Origin: Mytilisepta virgata
Taxonomy: Eukaryota; Mollusca; Bivalvia; Mytilida; Mytilidae
Length of the DNA: 64,000 bases
Direction: 5' to 3'
Assembly (NCBI GenBank): GCA_028015205.1
Contig: CM051520.1
Location: 9,892,501 to 9,956,500, forward strand
Below, piece after piece: positions 24,032 to 35,600 of the stretch (positions are counted from its first letter, which is position 1; each line of letters begins with the position of its first letter). The notes below the pieces were generated by a model that was not told the origin of the DNA, searched no databases, and saw only the letters and a list, made by a program, of their open reading frames with translations. The position numbers and the translations under genes are program-made.

Positions 24032-24554
24032 AAATATTCTGACAAATAATAAGATTACCATTTTGGATTCCTTCTCTTGCTCATATTCATACGTGTATTG
24101 TTTTTATCTTAATAAGATATTTTAAATATCTTCTTATTTATATGAAAAAGATGTAAAATTCAACTAGATTCCGAACTGACTTGTAAAGACTATTACAGTT
24201 AGCTATGTTGCAAGTCATTTCGAAACATTCTACATAAGTCAAGAATCAACTGGACGTGATAATCTATATTTGAGTATAATGCCAGTATCATCTTAATAGT
24301 CCAATGGTTTATCATAGTCCCTAAGTAGTCTATTTCTACGAATATTCCCTTCTCCTCAAACGTATATATGCGGCATATTTGTTTATATATTAATCATCCT
24401 AAATATTTGGTAAAGTTAGGACCATCCTAAAACCATCTTAAGTCACCTAATTTGGTTTCCTAAACTTAGAACAATTCTTAGGAAAATCCTAAGTTACGAC
24501 ATGTTCGATAAACTCATTTAGGATTAGGAGAGCTTCGATAAACAGGCCCCAGGC

Positions 24555-25185
24555 CCCATATATTTGATTTTTTTAATTTTTTGTGATTCTCCATAGCAAA
24601 CATAAAAAATTGGGTACTGTATAAATTTTATTCTGATGTCTCTAATGTTATATATCAGAATGAAATGAAATTTTACACATATATTTAATTCAAGTGTGCC
24701 TATTTAAGTCGTTCCGTCCAGCAAAAAGTTCGTCCACCACAAATCTAAAACTTTAATTTAAAGGGTTTTCTCCGTCTCTTAACACTTTATTTCGTCGTAT
24801 ATTGTATGTTCGATTTCTAAAGTACATGTACACAGCAGCCATGGTTGTTGTTTATATTACAATAATCAATCCAAACTGTTAGGTCATTCAAACAAATATT
24901 TGAGACACACATGCTTTTAATTGTGCATGAGCAATTATAATATCATTTATTGTCTGAGCATATACACTATATGGTCTGCAGATTTTACTAAGTCTGTGAT
25001 CTTAAGCCTTCAAGCAGCAGATTTTTACACAATTTGTGAAACACCTTCTAGTGGTTGAGAACAATCACACGAATCATCATCATTTACCATTGAGCGTGAT
25101 ATCACAGAAGACGGAGCATGGGACAGACACCAATAGTTTGAAAATTTAACTATGTTTGAGTCCTTGAAATTGAGTAACCTACCTC
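24555..25185. other. No gene seen apart from a 3'-end signal
   Basis: Downstream side of the F-box gene that ends at 25191. Confidence 0.4.
24946..24951 (-). terminator. AATAAA poly(A) signal candidate
   Basis: AATAAA on the minus strand about 240 bases beyond the stop codon at 25191. Position is the only support. Confidence 0.35.
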
Positions 25186-25190
25186 TTAAG

Positions 25191-25417
25191 TTACCAAGAG
25201 TCAGGTTCTGCATTATTCTTACAATAGTGAGAACAGTATCCAGTATATGAATGATCCTCGTAAAATGCAGTAAATTCGTGCCGTTTACCATTGCCACCCC
25301 AATAACCAGGCCGCTCCTCTTTGTATACTTGTCCACAGCCAAAACATTTCATTAAGATGAAAGGTTTATAAAATTTGTTATTCTTTTCTTTCCTCCAAAA
25401 AGACATAGGTCTCAAAC
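25191..25417 (-). CDS. Terminal exon of F-box protein: zinc-ribbon-like tail
   Basis: The acceptor TTTCACAG and two leading bases complete the Ser codon begun by the exon at 25936-26098. The exon encodes about 74 residues to a TAA at 25191. It carries CFGCGQVYKEERPGYWGG and, further on, YCSHYCKN. The CxxC...CxxxC pairs suggest a small zinc-binding fold after the F-box. I recall similar tails (Cys-x-x-Cys-Gly...Lys...Pro-Gly-Tyr...Cys-Ser-x-x-Cys) in uncharacterised F-box proteins of molluscs but cannot verify this. Confidence 0.65.
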
Positions 25418-25696
25418 CTGTGAAATAATAAAATACGTTGATAATTAAAAAGTCTACACGTGATCCGCCAAATAAAATTTTAAAAATAGGAGTATGATGA
25501 CGAGTCCCTCATTAAACATACTCTGTCATCAATATGAAATCGAAGAAAAACTAACTACCAATAAAAACCAGTATAATTTCCTGAATATATCACTATAAAA
25601 CAATTATATTTTACTGGAATACTGATCATAATATCAGTATCAAAGTACATACAAAAACAATTAATCACAAAAAGTTCTTACATAATTATAAATTCT

Positions 25697-25830
25697 ATTT
25701 AACAAATAGTTCATGACACTGAAGGTCATATGGCTGTATATGGACCGGTTGGTCGCCCGACGAAAATTATATGGACCATCTTAGATAACATAGATAAATA
25801 GAGTAGTAAAAATGTAAAAGTATAATATAT
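25697..25830 (+). mobile_element. Half copy of the TATGGACCGG foldback element
   Basis: ATAGTTCATGACACTGAAGG...GTATATGGACCGGTTGGTCG followed by TTAGATAACATAGATAAATAGAGTAG is shared, partly inverted, with 38518-38850. It lies in the intron between the two exons of F-box gene 2 and appears non-coding. Confidence 0.6.
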
Positions 25831-25935
25831 ACTAATGATATGCACAAGAGAGTTATTTATACACAATAAAGGCAATGTTGCCGAATGTGATTTTCCCCAC
25901 TGAAACTTTATATAACAAAAACATATAGAACTTAC

Positions 25936-26098
25936 TTCTTAGCCACGCTAAATGGCATTCTCCTTGGAATGATCTTTTGCTGCATACTGATGAAAATTTT
26001 TTACAAACTAACGATAGTGTTATATATGCACTATCGCCTGTGTCCAACACAACCTCGCGCAAAATTAAACTCAAAATGGATTCAGGCAATAGGGTTAT
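25936..26098 (-). CDS. F-box exon (gene 2)
   Basis: The acceptor TTTTCCAG|ATAACC starts at phase 0 and the donor AGAA|GTAAGTTC leaves one base. The exon encodes ITLLPESILSLILREVVLDT then a second helix pair containing LVCKKFSSVCS and ending ECHLAWLRS. The LPxxIL...LVCKxF...W pattern is a typical F-box, the roughly 40-residue Skp1-binding module of SCF ubiquitin ligases. Its start (Ile-x-x-x-Pro-[DE]) and phase match the exon at 27717-27872, so the two are paralogous exons. No upstream exon was located between 26.1 and 27.2 kb; it may instead be spliced from the first F-box exon. Confidence 0.65.
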
Positions 26099-26109
26099 CT
26101 GGAAAAGCA

Positions 26110-27215
26110 CATACATACCAAAAGTAAATTAAAATGCTAATTTTGTTCTATTCAATAGATTAGTAACTTCGGATGGTTTGTTTTAAAGTACCCGATTTAC
26201 ATAGTTATAACATTTGTCCTGATGTTTTATATTACATATGAAATTTTATATTAGTCTCAATATATGTGCACGCCATGGGATAATTTATTTAAAATATAGC
26301 ACACTGATGTGAGCTGGACCTGGCATACAAGATGAAAAAAGAGTGTTTCTGATAACTGCGGTTGCTCTTTTGATTGAAGTGATTCGTGGCTGTTACCGTA
26401 TACAATTATTAACTTTTCAGGTTGCACTCCACTAATTGTCTTAGTTTCGGAGAAATGCACCCCCAGAATTTTATTAATTATTAGAGTTGGTAAAGTTTGA
26501 CTACATGATAGATAAATAATAAATGTCTTAACCTCAAAATTGTAATATTGACTGAAAGAGGATAGATTTTAGTTTAAAAAAATACGAAAACATTAACTGA
26601 TTTTGCTTCTGAGAAGTAATGGGAGGTCATAAACTGGGACTTGTGAATTGACATGTGGTGTGTAAAACTTTGACAGTGATAATCGGCACCTGCACTGGTA
26701 AGTTAAATTGCGAAAAAAAGAGCCGGAAAAGTAAACCTTTTTTTTCCCACATATGTAATGGAATTTTATGCAGAATCTGAAAAATTAAGTCTCAATTGGA
26801 TTGAAACGCTGCATCAGACCTCAATTTTAAGCCGAAGTGGAGTGAAATTTAACATTTTTAAAGCTTTTTTTATGACAATTTTTGAAATGTTGCTATGCCA
26901 ACTAGGTTTCCATGGATATTTTTTATTTATTTTATCATGATTGAAACAATGCTAACATAATGGCCTTTCAGAATATATATATATGTATATGGGTATTATT
27001 TACTCTGAAGATGGCACAAGACCATGACATTTGTTAGCTCACTTCACATAGAAAATGGTACTATTAATTTGTGGAGTGCAACCTCATGAAGTCGGCTCAT
27101 GACTATACGGACCTGGTCAGACATTAGTTACGGTTTACTTTATAATATATTCAACAACTTGCAAATATCAACAATGTTTTAAATACAATAAATATGACAT
27201 TTCAACATTTCAGTT
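26110..27215. other. No gene seen
   Basis: Between the two F-box units. The 67-codon frame at 26257-26460 (minus) has no splice support and no domain. Confidence 0.4.
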
Positions 27216-27220
27216 TAATT

Positions 27221-27433
27221 TTATGCATGATATTTTACAGTTATTTGTCCATAGTTTGTAATGTTTGGGTCCTGATATGCACCTTGTGGCTGCCACTGGA
27301 CGTTAAATGATAATTCATCCATGTAATGTTTGGTAATGCCATCATTCGTAAGTTCGTAGAAACCCGCAATATGATTGGCAGATTCGAAATGAGTACTGGT
27401 CAATAGCAAATCCCGAACAGACCTTGGAAGAGC
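27221..27433 (-). CDS. Terminal exon of F-box gene 1
   Basis: The acceptor ACACCTCTTCAG|GCTCTT is phase 0, matching the phase-0 donor at 27717. It encodes 70 residues, including SVRDLLLTSTHFESANHIAG and WQPQGAYQDPNITNYG, to a TAA at 27221. No known domain; the composition (Thr-Asn-rich, many aromatics) looks like a small beta-rich tail. It is unrelated to the Cys-rich tail at 25191-25417. Confidence 0.55.
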   Translation of the reverse strand, partial: ALPRSVRDLLLTSTHFESANHIAGFYELTNDGITKHYMDELSFNVQWQPQGAYQDPNITNYGQITVKYHA

Positions 27434-27716
27434 CTGAAGAGGTGTACTTACTCTGAGGTATGACTCAGAAAAATCTGTCTAGACCAATCAGCGTAAAGCA
27501 AAATTCCTTATCATTTAATAATTTCAAAAATAACACACAATCGTTAGTCACATTAACGTGTACCTAAGTTGCAGTTGCAACATATCTTTTAAATTTTGTG
27601 TGTGATTTCTTACAATATCTACACTATACATGCATAATCAGGAAATGTATATGCTTTAAGATACAGAACATTATTCGTTCTGAAGAATGATTAGAAAAAT
27701 AAAGATAAGAACATAC

Positions 27717-27872
27717 CTTCAACAGTTTGCAATCTCTTCTAAATCGGGAATCCCTACATATCATGTTAAACCTCCTGCATACTTGAAGAAGGGATCTATA
27801 AGTTGATATTCCACTAATGTCGACTGCCATTTTCAATGTATGACGCATTATTTCATCCGGCATATCCATTAT
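27717..27872 (-). CDS. F-box exon (gene 1)
   Basis: The acceptor CTCGTTTTTAG|ATAATG and donor GAAG|GTATGT are both phase 0. It encodes I-MDMPDEIMRHTLKMAVDIS then TYRSLLQVCRRFNMICRDSR and FRRDCKLLK. This is a canonical F-box: MPDEI start, LxxVCRRF centre, FRRDC end. An SCF-type substrate adaptor role is the family expectation. If the small exon at 29974-30045 is upstream, the protein starts with a basic segment. Donor phase would also let this exon join the second F-box exon (26098) directly. Confidence 0.7.
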
Positions 27873-28423
27873 CTAAAAACGAGTAGTTGAGTAAATGCAA
27901 ATGAAACGCCTTCAGCAACTATGCAAAGTACATCACTCAAAGAATTTGTATTAAAAGACTGATTCATTGGGTTGATTTTACTTTTTACAGTGGTAATTTT
28001 GGTGATACATTATTATCTTTCTAATATGACCTTCTTCAAACGCTTTCAGTCTACATCCGTGGTAGAATATGGATATATTAGTTCAAACGTCACAGACGTC
28101 AGACGGTTTGTTTGGTAACGTCATAGTAAAGTTCCCACAAGCTTTAACGACGTTATATAGTATAACATGTGCTATGTAATGGCGTCTTCGTGTCTGAATA
28201 CCTATGTTGCGGCGTTTCAAAATGTCGTAGAAACTGTCCTATTAGAATGGAAATAATTCACGGTGGCTTGAAAATATCCTGATTCTGAAGCCACTGTGAA
28301 TTATCTCTGAAACATAAGACAAGAAGACAAAATAAATAAGTTGTGTTGATGTGGATTTCAACTTCGTTAGTATCACTTCAAATAAATTTCGATTGTTTTC
28401 ACGACTGTACAAATGCTGTCTCG

Positions 28424-29720
28424 TAAATGAGAATAGAGAATGGAAACAGGGAATGTGTCAAAGAGACAACAACCCGACGAAAGATCAGAAAACAGCTCAA
28501 AGCTACCAATGGGTCTTCAACGCAGCGAGAAAATCCGGGTGACACTCGGAGGCGGGCTTCAGCTGGCCCCTAAACAATAATGTATACTAGATCAGCAACA
28601 TGAACGCACACTAAACTCCAAAACATAAAAATGAACAAAAATTTAAAAAAAAAACACAAAAGACTAACAAAGGCCAGAGGTTCCTGACTTCCGACAGGCG
28701 CAAAAATGCGGCGGGGTTAAACATGTTTTGTGAGATCTCAACCCTCCACCTATACCTCTACCAAATGTGGAATAAACAAACAAAGAGCGATACACACAGT
28801 AAAACGCAGTTCAAAAGGTGTCCGATTCCGATGTTAAAAAAGATAACAGAAGAAACTAAGCAAAATGACACTGATCAATATATATGTTATACTGCAATTT
28901 TGAACAATTTTTAGTTCACGAACAATTTGAATTAAATGTGTTTATTTCATTATAAATATTTACTTTCGAACATTAACATCACGTAACAGCGAATTAATAT
29001 CATGTCTTTCACTTATGTTTTAATTTTTATTATTAAGATAATAAGTGTTAACTAGAACCATGATAATTGTGTGATTGTACACGTTTATTGAAATAGGATT
29101 TGTTAAGACATATTTCGTTGATTAGGTGAATTGTGAAAAACTTTTATGCAACTGTTTGAATTGAATTAATAAGGCTTAATCCGTTAAAACATGCTGGTTT
29201 ATATGGAAAACATGTTTATTCAAAAATAGTTGTTGTTTGATAATTTTGATATAAATATTTGCTGTAAATTATAATGAGAGCAATTGGAGTCGTAGCTTTA
29301 TACTGACAGTACCTATTGTAATTGTTAAAACTGTTTAACTTTGGTTAGGAATAAAATATAGAACAAGATCGAGTTTTGTATAAGTTCGGTGCCAGAACTA
29401 GTTTCCAGTATTTTGTCAGGCTTATTTGAGGTTCGAAGACTTATTTAAGTTTTACAGCGATTAAGGACTGTGTCGCTTACAAGTAACACAGGAAGGCCAA
29501 AAACCTGTGGTTACATATATTAACAAAGGACTACTAGCAGTTACTGACATACTAGCTCCAGACCTCAATTAAACTGATCGAAAGATTATGTCTATATCAT
29601 ATAGAGAATCAGCCTCAATCCCTCCCGTTGTGGGTTCACTACCATGCCATCAAAAATTATACGAGAAGAACATAACCCGTATCATGCCAACAACTGGTTT
29701 TTGAATAAATGTGTTTATTT
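28424..29720 (+). mobile_element. Mussel-type dispersed repeat, interrupted by a solo LTR
   Basis: GAATGTGTCAAAGAGACAAC, then GGCTTCAGCTGGCCCCTAAAC, GGGGTTAAACATGTTTTGTG and CTACTAGCAGTTACTGACAT are words I recall from very common Mytilus repeats. The same order occurs at 39290-39700. The copy is split at 28885-29515 by an insertion. Non-coding; it lies in an intron of the F-box gene 1 model. Confidence 0.65.
28885..29515. mobile_element. Candidate solo LTR (631 bp)
   Basis: A 631-bp insertion with TGTTATAC...GGTTACA ends (TG...CA), flanked by TATA on both sides. The related repeat at about 39440-39460 reads uninterrupted across this point (GATCAATATAAATTAAACAAGG...), so it serves as an empty site. 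No internal coding region. Superfamily is unassigned; a 4-bp duplication is short for an LTR element. Confidence 0.5.
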
Positions 29721-29973
29721 CCGATGGATAAATTCACTGATATATGTCGAATGGTCGAATTTCTCCCAATGTAATGGTTGTGTTAAAGGTTTTTCCGTGA
29801 AAGTTCAATTTTCTACTGCAGTTTTAACTCTGTGCTGCCGATGATTGCTCCTATACCTTTTGTCACGGTTCACTGTGTATGTCGATTCTCCCCTTAGTCG
29901 TATTTCTTATGTATGATTGTACTGTCATGTACCATGAAACCTTAATATTAATGAAAGACGCACAGTTACAAAC

Positions 29974-30045
29974 CTTCAAAGATGTATCATTAATTTTCTT
30001 CGATTTTTGTCGGTCCATCTCATACCAGTAACTTGCGCGTCTTTT
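29974..30045 (-). CDS. Candidate small basic exon upstream of F-box gene 1
   Basis: The acceptor ATTTTTGTAG|AAAAGA and donor AAG|GTTTGT frame 72 bases, phase 0 to 0. They read KRRASYWYEMDRQKSKKIND then TSLK, which continues in frame into IMDMPDEIM of the F-box exon at 27872. The basic character suggests a nuclear localisation signal. Confidence 0.4.
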
Positions 30046-30514
30046 CTACAAAAATAGAGAATTTATCACCAAATATAACACATTTTTCTACAGTATATTA
30101 TCATTTTGAAGTATTTTAAACCTTTTCTTTTAACCGGACAATTTCTTTAAAAAGTGCATTATGAAACCTTTTATTCCTTCGAATGTTTGTTTGATTCTTT
30201 AATAAAAAAAATAAGTTTACTTATATGTCGATGCACAGTCCCGAGATTGACCAATAGGGAAACACTGTCTACAAAATGCACAGCATTTTTTCTCTTTGTT
30301 TTAGAAATTGCCCTGTAAAATGCTATCCCAAAATAACGTTTCGAATAAAACTTAATTAAATTAGACAAAAATTGTCAGTAAAACGGGTTGATTGTTAACG
30401 GTCAATTAGGCCGTCAAGCTATTACGCCCGTGGATTAAAGTGAATAGCTATTGATTTTAATATTTAAATGGATAATTTTGTGTAAAATATTTTGAATTTT
30501 TACTTATCTATTAC

Positions 30515-30559
30515 CTTTGGGGGGTCCTTTCTTAGGTTGTACGTCTGATTGTTTCCTAG
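30515..30559 (-). CDS. Possible further upstream exon of F-box gene 1
   Basis: CTTACAG|CTAGGAAAC ... CCAAAG|GTAATAG frames 45 bases open at phase 0 to 0 (LGNNQTYNLRKDPPK). Another frame reads RKQSDVQPKKGPPK but does not fit the next exon's phase. Weak; no start codon identified. Confidence 0.22.
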
Positions 30560-30850
30560 CTGTAAGTAAACAACACAATTCCATTACAGGCTATGCTATA
30601 AAATTCCTTTGTCTACGGTAAAACCGAATACAACCAAAACATTTAAAACATGCAATCTATTAAAAACCATTATTCATGTAAAGACTTTATATCGAGCGAA
30701 ATAAATTGTGCAAGCCTGCATATATTTAACAAAAAACACATCAGAATAATTCGACATTGTCCTTGAAATCTCTTTTTACGGCAATCACGATTGCAAGGGA
30801 CAAAATGTAAGCGACATATTTTCTGCTTCCTATAATTTCGCCTTCCAGCA

Positions 30851-30856
30851 TTTATT
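30851..30856 (-). terminator. AATAAA poly(A) signal candidate for the KDZ gene
   Basis: AATAAA on the minus strand about 206 bases past the stop codon at 31062. Confidence 0.4.
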
Positions 30857-31061
30857 GACGAGACAATTAATCGCTATATACATAATATGTGCAACAACTT
30901 TTAGTATAACAATATTATCATTATTTATAACTAAATATAAATTTGTTTCTAGGAAAAAAGACTTCACTGACCAATAAGCACGTATAATATGAAATTATCT
31001 GGTTAATTCATCTTCTCTACACATAAGTATCGGATTTTCAGATATATATATATATATAATC

Positions 31062-32638
31062 TTATTCAAATACCTCTGTCGAATTCACATCTGGTTCTGG
31101 ATTTACGCGTTGTTCTCTTTCTGATGGTATTCTTGAAACATAGTGTATAGATCCAGGCGCTTGAAGATTGTTGAACAAATAGGAACCGAGTTGGTCAATG
31201 CTTAGTTGTCTTGGGATCTCTAACCTTGAGTCTTGTAATAACACGATGTCGTTTGTTATCCTGATGGTTACCCAATGCTGGTGACAGCGCAATCTGATGA
31301 TGAGAACTACCATCCCACTAACATTCTGCACCTCCGTTGTTATATTCTGTACAAGATCGTTGGGGTTTAATCCTGTAAGTGGTCGTGGGTCAATATGGGT
31401 CATCTGGAATCTTCTGTCCTTTAATATGCTCTGGAGAACTTCAAAGGAATAAAAACCTTCCTTGTCGCGCATAGGCTCAAGGAGAGAAGTCAGTCCAACC
31501 GCCGGATTACATACCATATCAAGCCATAGTTCATCAGCTTTTGTATCCGCTTCTCTAATGGTTATTGGTTCTGTATTCTCTATTGCTTGAATGGCATTAT
31601 TAATGCAGCAAAGGCCACAATAGTTTGTACCTCCCTGACATTGATGGTATCCATGGAAACCTACATGTGTTTTAACCTGATTCTGGCGTTCTTGGTCAGC
31701 TTGAACAAAAATTATGTCACTAGCATAGCGACAGTTGATTTTAACAACACGCTTTTCCTCCTGGCTTAGCTGGTCCCAATCCTGCATTGTTGCTTGAACT
31801 ATATTTATTAAAAAGTGATATTGATTGAACTGTAATTTTAAAATTTCTGTTAGCGAAACCAGTTCTTCTGATTCTTCGGTTGTGAAGGATGATGTTTGAA
31901 ATAAAGAATCATCTTCGTCTAGGCCGACATCGGGAATTTGAATTTTTTCTGTACTTCCTATACTTGTTTCATTGATATTTTTATTTTTACTTTTCTGACA
32001 CAGTTGACCAAATTTATTAAAATCAATACCATTCGGGAATTTTTGATTCTGGAATTTTATCATTGCAATATTTTTCTTCTCATTTCTCAAATGATACAGT
32101 AATCTAAACACAAACATGTGATTATGTGGTGTCATGTTGTTCAAGAAATATATATCTCGCTTGCTAGAACTAAATAAATGTTCAACAGCCTGAGTATCTA
32201 CAAGACCACCCAATTCTTGCAGAAAGGAACACCGCCTCAAAACTTCTTCATCCTTCTTGCAATTGAATTGGTGAAACCAATCAAAAAGAGCATAATGCTC
32301 CTTGGATCCTGTGACGGGGTTGGAATTGGGATCTTCCTCACTGAATGAACCTATTGCTTCTGTTAGGAATTCCGCACTTAAATGAAGATTGCCAGATTTT
32401 GCCTTTTGTATATTTTCCTCTGAATTTTGACACAACCTGCCTTCATTTGGATGGTAAAAATTCTTTGCAATTTTGTTTCCGTGGTGTGCTACAAGATGCG
32501 CTATGTCGCAAATCGTAAAAGTCGGTCTGTGTTTCAGTGACCTCTCCAAGTCCACATAATCCCTTGGGCTTTCTGAGCGCAGAAGGTTCTTGATTGCATA
32601 GACAATTCCATGTCGACAACACCCAACAGCCCAACCAC
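31062..32638 (-). CDS. KDZ gene exon 8: core C-terminal half plus Josephin domain
   Basis: Encodes 524 residues. It opens GGWAVGCCRHGIVYAIKNLL then RSESPRDYVD, a block I associate with Zisupton-type KDZ proteins. Next come CDIAHLVAHHGN, DWFHQFNCKKDEEVLRRC and DTQAVEHLFSSSKRDIYFLN, supplying candidate catalytic Asp and Glu. After an acidic Ser/Thr-rich linker comes the Josephin-like part: a Gln in HQCQGG, the presumed catalytic Cys in NYCGLCCINNAIQ (about 31618), the presumed catalytic His in HQHWVTIR (about 31278), and LLQDSRLEIPRQLS supplying Asp where ataxin-3 has Asn (about 31237). The triad order matches ataxin-3-type deubiquitinases. The stop codon follows a short acidic tail. Confidence 0.85.
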
Positions 32639-35600
32639 CTTAAATGATATACTAACATATTTATATTAACCATTTGTGAATTTTTGTTTTACTTTGGTTT
32701 ATTTTTCCCTTTTGATAAATTTGCGAGGCTAATTTGTTTTTTAAAAGATATTTGAAAGATTATAAATCGAACACATATAATGATTCACCGGAAATCTCAT
32801 ATTCCGCAAAGAATGTGATGAAATCTTCGTCTGTTGGAATTCATTTAAAAGTTTGATTTCAACTCCCTCAGGTAAAGTTGACCTCGCAAATATTTTGGTT
32901 ACTCTGTTTAAGCTCACTCTATTCTAATTTATCTTTATTTAATATCTTAAAATTGCGATCTCGTAAGTATCTGTTGAAAAGTTACATTTTAATATGGGAG
33001 AATATTTTACCACCATCGAGCCGATATCGCCATTGCTGAAAAGTAGTTGAATATGCATCATTTAAGGCACGTGTTACTAAATTATTTAAAAACTAAAATA
33101 TATTCTGCAATAAGTTTCGGGTAGTAGAAAATTACCTGTACATCCAAATACTTTTTCATAGGCTTTATCAAATCCTGTCTTTGTTATAGATTTTTCTCTC
33201 ATTCTGTTTATCATATCTATTGATGATCCAGTGTCCTTAATCTTCATCTGTCTACAAAGTTTTCTGATATTCACTACCTGACGAAAGTTGAAAAGGAAAA
33301 ATGTATACATAATACTTTAGCTTATGTTTCTTAAATGTATTTTCAGCTATAAAAAAGTTTGATATTTTTACTAAAAGATATTTCATACTGCTCTTTAGAT
33401 ACATGTTTAATATCAGATAATTCCCTTGTATCGATTATCTTAATACTTAGTTACATTTACCGTTCATCATTCAGTTCTCATTTTTTTCTCTAAATGTTGA
33501 AATTGGATGCACTTTCGATCTACGTTTTGTATCTGCAGTTTTTCTTAAAGTCGATTAGAGAACTGAGATACACTTTCAGTTCAACATTGTTTTTCAACAT
33601 TTTTCAGAATGTTTACATTTAATACACTTTCATTTCATAATTCCACTTTTTTTCCTTTTTGTTGATAAACAAAAAAATGGATAAATGAAAAGGTCAAGAA
33701 TAACATACCAATCAAGCAACCACATTGTACAGACCGAACGCCGGACAAAAATTAACATAAACGAGTACAAAACACAAACATCAATATAACCGAGAGTCAG
33801 GATAATCTGACTTCGTACAGATACTGAACAGTGGTTGGATTAAACCGGTTTTATGGTACCCAAAACTCCCCCTATCTATCTTGAAACCCATGTGTATAAA
33901 CATACTATAAAAACCAATACAGTATGAATACCAACAACGTGACCGCTTCTATAGAACTTCAAAATTGTTCGGATGGTACATGATTTAGATGGAGATAAAA
34001 ATGTTCTCCATTTAACTGTAAAACTAGCTAAGGCTCCAGTAGCTCGGATACTGTACATAATTCCTAATACATACACTTTCAATGTTATATTCAAATTTCA
34101 AAATATTGCCTTATGTTGAACTTGGATAAACTAACCGTGGAACACTCAACATTTTTTACCAGAAAATGCATCTAAATTCAATATACATGTACGTGTGTCG
34201 TGGATGTTCCCTGTAACTTCTTTTAAAGCTTTTATTAACTAATTAAAAACCTTTTCATCCAGCAGTAAATGAAGTAAAAGTTCCTCCGATATTGGTTCTA
34301 ATATCTCGTCTTCATCCCTTTGAGACGGAGAGCATTTTTTGTACTCTGTATTGAATGCATTTTCTGTTTTCCTGCTATTTTCTCCTATCCATGGGCTCCA
34401 GTTTTCAAATTGTGGCTTGACTTGTAAGGATGACGATAATTCTGTTTGATAAAAAAAAAATTAAATTGCGGTTTTATAATATGAGTATTTAAACAGAAGT
34501 ATGAAAATATTCAATCTATTGTGTATAAAAAATGTTTAGCTATGTTTTGATTACTGAATGTATAAGATTTTTCGAATGAATCAATGAATTGCTTGTATGC
34601 TACAAGTGTTCTTCAAATAACAAGATTTCTGACTGATTCTATCACATAGATTATTTCATATACTTTTGAAACTCCGAAGAGTGTCTAACGTGATTTTTGA
34701 CACTATAGTGACTGAATTCTGTTTTTCAATATATTAGACTACATTCCTGTGTAAGGGAGAAATTTGACCCCGTAGTAAACTTACATTTTGGTCATTTTTA
34801 ACATAAAAAAAATTTATTCCTAAACCATCCAATTTTGATCCGTTCAATTTTGTACGGGTTGATTTTTTTTAGTTTTAAGCCCAATGCGTGCAATCTTTAT
34901 TTAAGGGGGATAGCCCAATTAGCATGAAAGCAATCTTCATGGGGGTCATCGAATCAAGTAACATTCACACATTTCTCTAATTAATGACCATTTTGATAAA
35001 TCCAGCCGTTGGATAAATATATGCAGCTCGTAAAATTTCCCGCCAAAAAACCTTCGGAAGACCTCTCGGAGTTTTATATTGTCATTAGAGAAAAAAAAAT
35101 TTAAAACTCTCGACGCGTTAATTATGAAATTTATCCACTTTAGATAATTAAATTTTCATTTTTTTAAACTTGCTCGGACAATGCTCGCAGTTTTAAAATG
35201 AAAATTTAATTATCTCGAGTTGATAAATTTCATCGTTGTAGAGTGGAAATTATAAAAATATAAAATTACATCTGATTAATAATTGTTATTGTCATAAGTT
35301 CTAAACTGTAATTTTTATTTAAAGATAATTTTCTTGCAAATACCTAGAAGCCATGGTATTTAGCGCTTAAATTACCAGTGCGTGCTTTTGAGAAAACACT
35401 CTTTTTTCTATATTCATCCATTGGAAATTTCTAAATAACAAATAAGACGGTACCGTAAAATCAGCTTCCAATTTATTGCTAGAAGCAACATTACAATGTC
35501 CCCAAACATTACAACTTTAGTCAAACAATGGCAAAATATAGGTATTACAGAAAATTAATCGATCATGCATTCATATTGCACCACACATTTTATTTATTTT

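Larger units (their letters stand above)
22211..24550. mobile_element. CTTAGGA-family MITE split by a nested insertion
   Basis: An exact 20-bp TIR pair (GGGGCCTGTTTATCGAAGCT at 22211-22230; complement at 24531-24550). The CTTAGGAC-rich text occurs only at 22211-22375 and 24415-24550. The middle is an unrelated element (22589-24031) inserted into it. Confidence 0.65.

Noticed and set aside
25025..25342. A 105-codon minus-strand frame
   Set aside because: A shadow frame overlapping the Cys-rich terminal exon in a different phase.
26257..26460. A 67-codon minus-strand frame as the first exon of F-box gene 2
   Set aside because: No donor fits the phase of the exon at 26098 and the text is not F-box-like.
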